Positions 15,905-23,578 of a stretch of 32,352 nt of DNA are shown piece after piece. The position numbers were made by a program, and so were the translations under genes. The notes under the pieces are model-generated. The model had not been told where the DNA came from and made no database searches. It saw only the letters and a list, made by a program, of their open reading frames with translations. Position 1 is the first letter of the stretch. Each line of letters begins with the position of its first letter. This DNA comes from an uncultured Prevotellaceae bacterium (GTDB lineage Bacteria > Bacteroidota > Bacteroidia > Bacteroidales > Bacteroidaceae). The stretch is from NCBI GenBank assembly GCA_902768105.1, contig CACXJZ010000029.1, positions 1-32,352 on the forward strand. The letters are read 5' to 3'.

Positions 15905-18097
15905 ATGAACAGAAAAAGTGTTTTGACCTTTTGTTTTGTAAGTCTGCTGTTTTCAGTGGGATGTTCGAACCTGCCTGAGGCAGCTACAATTGATTTGGAG
16001 CACTATGAGCCCGTAGGGAAGTTTGTACCGGCGTATGAGGCGCTCACCAACCGTACGGACCTGGCTACCAACCGGGATTACGATATTGAACAGACGGTGC
16101 GCGTGTTGAATGCACTGGAGATTGCACAGGCGAACTCCAAGAACTTCAACGAGTTTTTGGAGTATATGGCCAAGCAGGATTATACGGGTGTGGCACCTGA
16201 CGTGCTGGAGGCAAAGCAAAAGCTATTGCCCATCCTGCAATATATGTATAAGCTGCAGGGACAAGACAAGGAGTTGAACGACCTGTGGATGCTGGCTCGT
16301 TCGGCTGCAAAGGGTGCGGCGTCGGCTGATGATCCGTTCAGGCTGGCAGGGGCAGTGCTAGGAAATCCGCTGGCTATTCTTGACATCATGCACACCGACG
16401 ATGCATCGAAGGCTACCGACGCTGCCTTTGCCCAGTACGAGAAAGACAAGGAGCTGAAGGCGAACATGAAACGCGACATAGAAAAGCTGCGTGGCTCGTA
16501 TTTGCAGTACCTGACGGACTATGCGCCGATATACCATAAGTACATGAAGGAGTACGATGCACTCTGTGTGCAGAAGGATAAGGCGTATTTGGACCTCTAT
16601 GGAGGCCGCATAGGTGATGCCTTGGGACATACGCGACAGATTCTTAACAAGTATCCTCATAACTCGGAGGCGATGCTATTGCAAAGCATGGCACTGATTA
16701 TGAAGGGAGAAGCCCCTTCCAACTTCTTCCAAGAAGAAGAGGCAACGGATACAACCATGCAACCAACGCCTATTGAGGGACAAGGAGCACTGATAGCCAC
16801 CCCCAATAGGGGAAGGTTGGAAGGGACTCTCGCTGAGGCCTCGGCTACGCTCGACTACTACATGCAGGAGTTTCCTGGGCGCACGGCGCCCGCGCTGGTG
16901 CTGAAGGGGCTATTGGCACAGAAAATGGGCGACGAACAGGCGGCATTGAGCTATTTCGACCAAGCATCAATAGAATATCCGCGACAGGCGGTTCAGCTGA
17001 CAGACATGCTGGACTCTTACCGCACGCGAACCTACCTGAACAAGACGACAGAGGGACAGTTCCTGCAGCGGTTGTACTCATCGACGATGGAAGGATATGG
17101 TATGTTTAGTCCGAATCTACTGAAGGCTAAGTACTATGCCGATCAGGGACGCGCGGACGATGCGCGTCAGGAAATCTTCAACCACTTCTTCCGTCGTGGC
17201 AATCAGGGCATCTACTCGGCTCTGCTCAGCGACATGCAGTTCTGTGAGGAACACCTGTACGGACCATTTAAGCAGTTACTTATTGAACACTCCTACATTG
17301 ATGTGGAGGTGGAGCCGGAGAGCGAATGGCTGTTTTGGAAGAGTGACGATTTGCTCAATGTGAAAATCAACAATCGCTCAGACATGGATTTGGAGAACGT
17401 CCGTGTATTTCTCTGTATTCATTATACAGATATGTACAAAGATGAATATGACGTGGTGAAGGTGCCTCGTACTATGAATATCATCCCCAAGCACTCGACG
17501 GCTGACCTCGACACACTACGCATCACCTATCCGGGCAAGAAATACGACGACATAACCCGCATACGTGCCATTGCCGTGACGGATGACCGCATTTGCTGGG
17601 TGGACGATGTGGACTACAAGCAGAACCACGTGCTGGACTTCCTACGGTCAGGCAAAAAGTCGGAGAACGAGCAACTGCAGCAGGCCAAAGAGGAATATCT
17701 GAGCAATTACTCGCTGAAGCCTGAGAAACTGCGCCAGACGCTGATGGAGGGTGTGACGGTGCTGCCGCCTGAGGAGAATCCGGCTGAGGAGAAGAACTGG
17801 TGGGACACGTTCTGCGGATGGTTTACCTTCCCTGACAACGACCTGAAGATTGAGCTACCCCGTGTGCTGACTATGCTTGATCCTGTGTTTTCTTTGCATG
17901 CCATCGATGGTACTGATGCGCTGGCGCCGAAGGAGAACTACCTGTCAGGAACGGCTATTCACCTTGTATTTGACTATGTGCCTGAGTATGAGGAGATACT
18001 ACCACTATACATCTATAGTGACTTTGTCTGCTTCCGTGTCAACATACTTTATAAAGGGAAGGACTCCGTAGTGGAGCAAGTGGAAATCTTAAGGTGA
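15905..18097 (+). CDS. Large TPR-like lipoprotein, function unknown
   Basis: 730 residues. N-terminal signal with a lipoprotein-type cysteine C20 (LFSVGCSN), so likely anchored to a membrane by lipid; the lipobox is atypical at -3. I do not recognise the family. Residues ~50-250 are helical; ~180-400 contain TPR-like helix pairs (GDALGHTRQILNKYPHNSEA, TAPALVLKGLLAQKMGDEQA, AKYYADQGRADDARQEIF). The C-terminal ~300 residues are beta-rich with an Ig-like look (SDDLLNVKINNRSDMDLENV). It carries a 112-nt in-frame repeat insert between two helical repeats (residues ~270-307). It is the last gene of the kinase-GH2-GH31 transcript, so an envelope role linked to that sugar system is plausible. Its stop codon directly abuts the stop of trmB on the other strand. 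Confidence 0.8.
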   Translation: MNRKSVLTFCFVSLLFSVGCSNLPEAATIDLEHYEPVGKFVPAYEALTNRTDLATNRDYDIEQTVRVLNALEIAQANSKNFNEFLEYMAKQDYTGVAPDVLEAKQKLLPILQYMYKLQGQDKELNDLWMLARSAAKGAASADDPFRLAGAVLGNPLAILDIMHTDDASKATDAAFAQYEKDKELKANMKRDIEKLRGSYLQYLTDYAPIYHKYMKEYDALCVQKDKAYLDLYGGRIGDALGHTRQILNKYPHNSEAMLLQSMALIMKGEAPSNFFQEEEATDTTMQPTPIEGQGALIATPNRGRLEGTLAEASATLDYYMQEFPGRTAPALVLKGLLAQKMGDEQAALSYFDQASIEYPRQAVQLTDMLDSYRTRTYLNKTTEGQFLQRLYSSTMEGYGMFSPNLLKAKYYADQGRADDARQEIFNHFFRRGNQGIYSALLSDMQFCEEHLYGPFKQLLIEHSYIDVEVEPESEWLFWKSDDLLNVKINNRSDMDLENVRVFLCIHYTDMYKDEYDVVKVPRTMNIIPKHSTADLDTLRITYPGKKYDDITRIRAIAVTDDRICWVDDVDYKQNHVLDFLRSGKKSENEQLQQAKEEYLSNYSLKPEKLRQTLMEGVTVLPPEENPAEEKNWWDTFCGWFTFPDNDLKIELPRVLTMLDPVFSLHAIDGTDALAPKENYLSGTAIHLVFDYVPEYEEILPLYIYSDFVCFRVNILYKGKDSVVEQVEILR
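16714..16825 (+). repeat. In-frame inverted-repeat element in the lipoprotein gene
   Basis: Perfect 10-nt inverted ends CCCTTCCAAC (16714-16723) and GTTGGAAGGG (16816-16825), with a nested perfect pair CCTATTG (16769-16775) and CAATAGG (16804-16810). The frame stays open; the insert is rich in Thr, Pro, Gly and Glu and separates two TPR-like helices. Confidence 0.75.
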
Positions 18098-18868
18098 CTA
18101 CTTGCTGAACTCCAACGAGCTGCGTTTGTCGCGGTGGTATGAACGGTACTCGTCGAGGGGAATTTCGATATCGGGTTCTGTGAGTTTCCCATTGTGTGGC
18201 AGGCGGAACTGCTGGTAGCGGATATTGAGGCCACGGTCAATCCACATCTGCTCATAATAGGTTTGGATAGAGGCTACTTCTGAATATTCCGTATTTTCCA
18301 GAACCTCTGAATAAAGATCTTCTGTCCTCAGAAGCTGTGGTAGGTGGTTGTGGTCAACCATGCAGGAGGTGTAGGTAAAAAGGAAGTTGGAGTCGGTCTT
18401 CAGGTGGACGATGCCTCCGTCAACAAGAAAGCAGCGGTAACGCTCCATGAAGTAGGTTGAAGTGAGGCGTTTGCGAGGGTTCTTCATCTGTGGGTCAGAG
18501 AACGTCAGCCATATCTCGCTGACTTCGTTAGGGGCAAAGAAACGGTCAATAATCTCGATGTTTGTACGCAGGAATGCAACATTTTTCATTCCTTCGCGGA
18601 CAGCCTCGGTAGCTCCTGTCCACATGCGTGCGCCCTTGATATCAACCCCGATGAAATTGCTGTTGGGGTACTTCTTGCCAAGACCTACGGTGTATTCGCC
18701 CTTGCCGCAGCCCAGTTCGAGGATGATGGGGTTCTGGTTGTGAAAAAACTCCTCGTGCCACTTACCCTGAAGGGGAAAGGAAGCGTGTTCCAGCGCCCCA
18801 TAGGGGTACTGGAACACGTTATCGTAAGTCGCCATATCAGCGAACTTGGCCAGTTTTCCTTTGCTCAT
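18098..18868 (-). CDS. trmB: tRNA (guanine-N7-)-methyltransferase
   Basis: 256 residues. Transfers a methyl group from S-adenosylmethionine to N7 of G46 in tRNA. SAM-binding motif [18 protein letters not shown] near 52-69, then [13 protein letters not shown], and the TrmB signature block [18 protein letters not shown]. An extra ~25 residues at the N-terminus and the C-terminal tail ending in [13 protein letters not shown] are typical of Bacteroidales versions. Its ATG shares one base with the ilvE stop (TAATG), so it is probably translated by coupling to ilvE. The gene ends directly against the end of the convergent lipoprotein gene, with zero intergenic bases and no terminator visible, so the two transcripts must overlap. 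Confidence 0.94.
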   Translation of the reverse strand: MSKGKLAKFADMATYDNVFQYPYGALEHASFPLQGKWHEEFFHNQNPIILELGCGKGEYTVGLGKKYPNSNFIGVDIKGARMWTGATEAVREGMKNVAFLRTNIEIIDRFFAPNEVSEIWLTFSDPQMKNPRKRLTSTYFMERYRCFLVDGGIVHLKTDSNFLFTYTSCMVDHNHLPQLLRTEDLYSEVLENTEYSEVASIQTYYEQMWIDRGLNIRYQQFRLPHNGKLTEPDIEIPLDEYRSYHRDKRSSLEFSK

Positions 18869-19884
18869 TACTCAATGACTACGGTTGTCCAGCCGTGCTT
18901 GTCCTCAATCTCTCCATATTGGATACCACGCAGGGTGTCAAAGAGCTTCTTCGAGACTGGACCAGGCTTCTCGCCAAACGAGTAGCGCTTGCCGGTATCA
19001 AGGTCATCGATATAAGAGATGGGGCTGATGACGGCTGCCGTTCCGCAGGCACCTGCCTCCTCGAAGGTCTCCAGCTCTTCTTCAGGAATGGGGCGACGCT
19101 CAACTTTCATACCTAAATCTTCTGCTACTTGCATCAGCGATTTGTTGGTGATGGAGGGCAGAATGGAGGTTGACTTCGGTGTGATGTACGTATTGTTCTT
19201 GATGCCGAAGAAGTTGGCAGCACCACATTCGTCCATGTATTTCTTCTCTTTGGCGTCGAGATAGAACTCGCAAGCGTAACCCTTCTCGTGAGCAAGGTTG
19301 TTGGCAAAGAGTGAAGCTGCATAGTTGCCACCTACCTTATATTTTCCTGTACCGAGGGGAGCCGAGCGGTCGTAGTCACGAATAATGACGTAGGGGTTAG
19401 CTGCAAAGCCACCCTTGAAGTATGGGCCTACTGGAGTAACAAAGATGAGGAAACAGTATTCCTTGGCGGGATGAACGCCTACTTGGGCGCTGGTACCAAT
19501 AAGGAGCGGACGAATGTACAATGTGGCACCGCTCTCGTAAGTGGGAATCCATTCCTGGTTTAAGCGAACCACTTTCTTTACCATCTCTGTAAACAACTCA
19601 GTGCTTACCTCAGGCATCATAATGCCACGACAGGTACTCTGCAGACGGGCAGCATTCTCGTCAACACGGAAGATGCGCACCTTTCCGTCAGGACAGCGAT
19701 ATGCTTTCAGTCCTTCGAATGCCTCCTGACCGTAGTGCAGGCAGGTGGCAGCCATGTGCAGGTTCAGATACTCGTCGGAGCAGACCTCAATCTCGCCCCA
19801 TTTGCCGTCGCGATAGTAGCAACGTACGTTGTAGTCGGTCTTCATGTAGCCGAATGACAGACTACCCCAGTCTAAATTCTTCAT
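18868..19884 (-). CDS. ilvE: Branched-chain amino acid aminotransferase
   Basis: 338 residues. PLP-dependent last step of leucine, isoleucine and valine synthesis, also the first step of their breakdown. Fold class IV features: [13 protein letters not shown] at 51-63, [20 protein letters not shown], catalytic lysine K183 in [12 protein letters not shown], and EECGAANFF-like [11 protein letters not shown] downstream, with [15 protein letters not shown] near the C-terminus. Length fits the type II IlvE group. Start [13 protein letters not shown] is preceded by a Bacteroidetes promoter about 40 nt upstream. First gene of a two-gene unit with trmB. Confidence 0.95.
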   Translation of the reverse strand: MKNLDWGSLSFGYMKTDYNVRCYYRDGKWGEIEVCSDEYLNLHMAATCLHYGQEAFEGLKAYRCPDGKVRIFRVDENAARLQSTCRGIMMPEVSTELFTEMVKKVVRLNQEWIPTYESGATLYIRPLLIGTSAQVGVHPAKEYCFLIFVTPVGPYFKGGFAANPYVIIRDYDRSAPLGTGKYKVGGNYAASLFANNLAHEKGYACEFYLDAKEKKYMDECGAANFFGIKNNTYITPKSTSILPSITNKSLMQVAEDLGMKVERRPIPEEELETFEEAGACGTAAVISPISYIDDLDTGKRYSFGEKPGPVSKKLFDTLRGIQYGEIEDKHGWTTVVIE

Positions 19885-19924
19885 AACGTCTGTATTTTGA
19901 TGTTGTTTATTATCAATTTGACCG

Positions 19925-19955
19925 CAAAAGTAATTATTTTCTTGCTTTTAAGCAA
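19925..19955 (-). promoter_or_regulatory. Promoter of ilvE-trmB
   Basis: Minus-strand TACTTTTG (19925-19932) fits TAnnTTTG; TTGC lies 19 nt upstream (19952-19955) as a partial -33 box. Confidence 0.6.
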
Positions 19956-19992
19956 TTTTTTTCGATGAAAAATTATTTTTCCTAACCATTTC

Positions 19993-20023
19993 TTGCTTGT
20001 TTTATGGGAAAAGACTACCTTTG
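19993..20023 (+). promoter_or_regulatory. Promoter of the small outer-membrane-like protein
   Basis: TTGC (19993-19996), 19-nt spacer, TACCTTTG (20016-20023), 39 nt before the ATG. Divergent to the ilvE promoter with about 37 nt between the two -33 boxes. Confidence 0.65.
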
Positions 20024-20062
20024 CGCCGATTTTTAACAATAGTAAACTAAATCATATTAGAA

Positions 20063-20737
20063 ATGAATAAATTATTAATGATGGTATTGTTGGCAGTCAG
20101 TATGACAGCCTTTGCCCAAGAAAGTAAGAAAGACATCACGTATAAGGATGGTGAAAACGACGACTGGACAATGCAGTTAGGTGTAGGTGTAAACCTCGTA
20201 ACAGGAGCTCCTGGAGAATATGAGTTCGCTCCGTTTAAGTCTTGGGATATTCAGTGGACATTGATACAGTATAATTATACTCCGAAGGGTGCCAAGCAGA
20301 CGTATTCTATTGGTCTTGGACTGAACTGGCGCAACTATGGCCTGAAAGATAATAACACTGCTTTTGTGAAGGTTAATGATGTTGTTGGACTTGGGACGTT
20401 CCCTGCTAATGCCAGTTCTAAATATTCTAGCGTTCGGACACTTGGAATCATTATTCCTATACTTTTTACACAGGATTTAGGCAAGGATTTCAGCTTTTCA
20501 GTTGGCCCTGTTGTCAACTTCAATGCATGGGGATGGGTAAACAGAGACTATGATCTTGGAGATGACAATTACGACGTTTCCACTCGTAAAATCGGCCAAC
20601 GTCCTGTAACCGTTGATATTATGGGTATCATAGATTATGACGGACTTGGTATCTATTGTAAGTATTCTCCGATGAGTGTATTCAAGAAGGACTCTGGTCC
20701 TGAGTTCAGATCAATTACGCTCGGTCTGTATCTTTAA
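20063..20737 (+). CDS. Small outer-membrane beta-barrel-like protein
   Basis: 224 residues. Signal peptide MNKLLMMVLLAVSMTAFAQ (cleavage near residue 19). The rest alternates beta strands with aromatic ends (YSIGLGLNWRNYGL, FSFSVGPVVNFNAWGW, ITLGLYL), and the protein ends in a strand with terminal YL, as in outer-membrane barrels of 8-10 strands. I do not recognise the family and no binding residues can be named. It has its own promoter. Its last 27 nt overlap the 3' end of xseB on the opposite strand, which is unusual for a membrane protein gene. Confidence 0.8.
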   Translation: MNKLLMMVLLAVSMTAFAQESKKDITYKDGENDDWTMQLGVGVNLVTGAPGEYEFAPFKSWDIQWTLIQYNYTPKGAKQTYSIGLGLNWRNYGLKDNNTAFVKVNDVVGLGTFPANASSKYSSVRTLGIIIPILFTQDLGKDFSFSVGPVVNFNAWGWVNRDYDLGDDNYDVSTRKIGQRPVTVDIMGIIDYDGLGIYCKYSPMSVFKKDSGPEFRSITLGLYL

Positions 20738-20905
20738 GAGTTCCTCTTCTGTCTTGGTCAGTTTGTCCTGACAGAACGTAATAAGTCGCTGTGCAGTCTT
20801 TAGCTGTGCAGCGATTTCGTCTATATTATATTCGCCAACTTCTAGCTTGTTTACGATGGCTTCCAATTGCTGGAGGGCTTCTTCATATTTCAGATTCTCG
20901 TTCAT
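20711..20905 (-). CDS. xseB: Exodeoxyribonuclease VII small subunit
   Basis: 64 residues, a helical hairpin that binds XseA in the single-strand-specific exonuclease VII. The family pattern is clear: LKYEEALQQLEAIVNKLEVG at 5-24, then YNIDEIAAQLKTAQRLITFCQDKLTKTEEEL. Its ATG overlaps the xseA stop by 4 nt, the usual xseAB order. Its 3' end overlaps the convergent barrel gene by 27 nt. Confidence 0.93.
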   Translation of the reverse strand: MNENLKYEEALQQLEAIVNKLEVGEYNIDEIAAQLKTAQRLITFCQDKLTKTEEELLKIQTERN

Positions 20906-22059
20906 TTGACAATGGATTTAAATTTTCCTTTTTCTAATATTGTTTCTATTTCGTCACCAGAATGAAGCTGGGATGTATCACGTACTGCACAGCCGTTCAT
21001 CAGGGTGATGCTATAGCCTCGGCGGAGCAATTGTACAGGATCATAGCCTTGCAATTGTATGGCGATACTTTCAAGGCGGTGTCTCTGCATTGTGAGACGT
21101 CGTTCAATGGCAATGGGTAGCTTACTTTTTAGTTGCTCAAAATGGTGACGTGAATCGCTGATGACACGCATGGCAAGGACGGGGATGCGCTGACGAGCAT
21201 CGGCAATGCGGTCTGCAACATGTTTCTGATGGTCTATGAGCAGCGTAGCTGCTGCAGTAGGTGTCTTTACATGACGATTGGCTACCATGTCAAGAATGCT
21301 CTCGTCTCGTTCGTGTCCTATGCCAGTGATGACGGGTAGTGGGAACTGTGCTACGTTTTCTGCCAATGCAAGGGTGTCAAAACCACTAAGGTCGCTGGTG
21401 GCACCGCCTCCACGAATGATGACAACAACATCAAACAGGTCGATTTGTTCGTAGATATTGTTCAGTGCCGCAATAATGCTCTGCTCAACGTTCTTACCTT
21501 GCATGGTAGCAGCATAGAGAGTGACATTGAAACGGAAACCGTATTCATTATCTTCGAGTTGACGACAGAAATCGCCATAACCGGCTGCTGTGGAAGCACT
21601 AATAACGGCAATACGTTTTGTGAATAGGGGGAACTGGAGCTCACGCTGTAGGTCGAACACGCCTTCTTTCTTTAATTGTGCAATAATCTGCTGTCGTCGT
21701 CGGGCTAAATCGCCTAAAGTATAGGTTGGGTCAATATCCGTAACTATCCAAGAGAACCCATAGGCTTCATGAAACTGGGCATGAACCTTGAGCAATACCT
21801 TCATGCCGGCATGCAACACCTGGCCTGTCTCACGCTCAAAATAAGGACGTGCCATCGCCCAAGTGTTTTTCCAGCACTTGGCCGAGGCACGTGCTATGGG
21901 AGTATTACCATTGTCCTCCTTCTGTACAAGTTCCATATAGCAGTGGCCACGATTTTCACGGCACTCAGCAAGTTCTGCCTGCACCCAATAATCATCGGCC
22001 AGCTCTGTTTCGATGGTATCACGTACCATCGTGTTGAGTTCAAGGAGGGTATAGTGCAT
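20902..22059 (-). CDS. xseA: Exodeoxyribonuclease VII large subunit
   Basis: 385 residues. Catalytic subunit that degrades single-stranded DNA from both ends without needing ATP. An OB-fold N-terminal domain (DDYWVQAELAECRENRGHCY at 21-40) is followed by the exonuclease VII catalytic domain with KRIAVISASTAAGYGDF, VIIRGGGATSDLSGFD and GIGHERDESILDMVANRH. These are all present, so the enzyme should be active. The C-terminus is shorter than in E. coli XseA, as is normal for Bacteroidetes. It lies 4 nt after the S8 peptidase stop and overlaps xseB by 4 nt, forming a three-gene transcript. Confidence 0.94.
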   Translation of the reverse strand: MHYTLLELNTMVRDTIETELADDYWVQAELAECRENRGHCYMELVQKEDNGNTPIARASAKCWKNTWAMARPYFERETGQVLHAGMKVLLKVHAQFHEAYGFSWIVTDIDPTYTLGDLARRRQQIIAQLKKEGVFDLQRELQFPLFTKRIAVISASTAAGYGDFCRQLEDNEYGFRFNVTLYAATMQGKNVEQSIIAALNNIYEQIDLFDVVVIIRGGGATSDLSGFDTLALAENVAQFPLPVITGIGHERDESILDMVANRHVKTPTAAATLLIDHQKHVADRIADARQRIPVLAMRVISDSRHHFEQLKSKLPIAIERRLTMQRHRLESIAIQLQGYDPVQLLRRGYSITLMNGCAVRDTSQLHSGDEIETILEKGKFKSIVK

Positions 22060-22063
22060 TTTA

Positions 22064-23458
22064 TTATCGTGTCAGGTTGTTGACATATGCGCGCCAGAAG
22101 TTGGGCAAGCCATAGCCATAAACGTTGTCTGGCGTATCATAACGGTCACAACTCTGACGGACAACCACAATGAGTTCACGGGCTGTGAGGTGGGGCAGTG
22201 CTTGCCACAGACAGGCCACCATTCCACAGGCCGTCGGCGAGGAGAATGATGTACCATTGGCACGGATAATTTCACCTTCCCCATACATAAGGTAAGAGGG
22301 ATTACCAATAGCCATGATGTCAGGTTTTACTCGTCCGTCCTGTGAAGGACCGATACTACTGAAATTTGCATTGGTGAGTTTGCGGTTCAGTGCACCTACA
22401 GTAATGACATTATCAGCGTCGGCTGGGGGGGTGATTTTCTTCCATGGTTCGTCACCAGAGTTTCCTGCACTGCAGACGAGCACAATCCCTTTATCGGCAA
22501 GCATGGAGGCAGCACGCGATATGTGAGCTGTATGACCGTCGAGATCACGGTATTTATGGCTGTTCACACCGTCATCGAAATTGTTGTAGCCCAACGAGGT
22601 GTTAATGACATCAACACCCACCGAGTCTGCAAACTCTGCTGCCATTATCCAATAGTCTTCCTCAACTTCCTGCTCAGTCCGTCCATCCTCACTGCGGAGC
22701 AGCCAGAAACTGGCCTCAGGAGCGGTACCAATAAAAATGTGGGGTTCGTTCAGACCCATGCATGACAATACACCAGTACCATGACTGGTATCAAGGTAAA
22801 TATTTGGGCGAGGCTCAGCTACAAAATCGTGGGTGCCGAGAATGTCAATTTTTTGTATGCTGGGAATGGAGTCGGCATTACAAAATCCACCGTCGATAAC
22901 GGCAATCGTTATACCCTTACCACGGAATCCTTCCGCGTGAAGACTGTCACCTCCCATGACATGAATCTGATGAAATCCTTTGCCGTAGATATTTTCGGTG
23001 TTTTCTTTGGCGGGGAATGTTGTGGCAAAAGCTTTGCGTTCAGGCATCTCCTCTACTTTTTTAGGAGAAGTCCAGACGCGATGTGCACGTGAGACAAACT
23101 CCAAAGCAACGAGGCGGTCAATAATGGTTGTATCATTGACTTTGACAACAACGGTGTTGAGCCATCGGCTGGTGCCAACTACCTGTGCCTGTTTTGCAAT
23201 TTTCTTGATATATTTCGGACTAACTGGTAAATCCGTAGAATCAACAGCGAGAAGTTGCTTTGCACGGCGGTTCAGTGCTTTTGGCGATAAAAACTTCTCA
23301 GGTTTATTGATGTTTGTAGTTCCCTTCTTATCTGTCAAATAAAGGCGGTAGATGTAACTCCTTTCCACAGATTGTGGTTCTGTGACAGATTCTTCTTGTG
23401 CGTGTGTCGTCTGCAAGGTAATGGCAAGCATGGCGGCGATAATAATGTTACGTTTCAT
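22064..23458 (-). CDS. Subtilisin-like (S8) serine peptidase, exported
   Basis: 464 residues. Signal peptide to about residue 20 (THAQ), then an N-terminal region of ~150 residues that probably acts as an inhibitor-type propeptide. The S8 domain has D189 (ITIAVIDGGF), H226 (DTSHGTGV) and S404 (NGTSFSSPTACG), plus the oxyanion asparagine in VLVCSAGNSGDEP, so the triad is complete. It ends shortly after the catalytic domain (LPNFWRAYVNNLTR) with no type IX secretion C-terminal domain, so a periplasmic or lipid-free secreted location is likely. Substrate unknown. It is the first gene before xseA-xseB and has a promoter of its own. Confidence 0.92.
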   Translation of the reverse strand: MKRNIIIAAMLAITLQTTHAQEESVTEPQSVERSYIYRLYLTDKKGTTNINKPEKFLSPKALNRRAKQLLAVDSTDLPVSPKYIKKIAKQAQVVGTSRWLNTVVVKVNDTTIIDRLVALEFVSRAHRVWTSPKKVEEMPERKAFATTFPAKENTENIYGKGFHQIHVMGGDSLHAEGFRGKGITIAVIDGGFCNADSIPSIQKIDILGTHDFVAEPRPNIYLDTSHGTGVLSCMGLNEPHIFIGTAPEASFWLLRSEDGRTEQEVEEDYWIMAAEFADSVGVDVINTSLGYNNFDDGVNSHKYRDLDGHTAHISRAASMLADKGIVLVCSAGNSGDEPWKKITPPADADNVITVGALNRKLTNANFSSIGPSQDGRVKPDIMAIGNPSYLMYGEGEIIRANGTSFSSPTACGMVACLWQALPHLTARELIVVVRQSCDRYDTPDNVYGYGLPNFWRAYVNNLTR

Positions 23459-23482
23459 GTGATGTTATTTGTTTTTTGCTTG

Positions 23483-23514
23483 CAAACTTACAGTATTTTT
23501 ATTAAAAAAACAAA
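23483..23514 (-). promoter_or_regulatory. Promoter of the S8 peptidase-xseAB operon
   Basis: Minus-strand TAAGTTTG (23483-23490), 20-nt spacer, TTTG (23511-23514). Confidence 0.7.
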
Positions 23515-23529
23515 TTTTGCCACATTCTT

Positions 23530-23560
23530 TTTGTATTCTTATGAAATTAAATTACCTTTG
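23530..23560 (+). promoter_or_regulatory. Promoter of the MATE-dTDP-sugar operon
   Basis: TTTG (23530-23533), 19-nt spacer, TACCTTTG (23553-23560); a full match, 18 nt before the MATE ATG. The -33 box is only 15 nt from that of the divergent S8 peptidase promoter, so both could be controlled together. Confidence 0.78.
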
Positions 23561-23578
23561 CACATCATTTAATAGATT

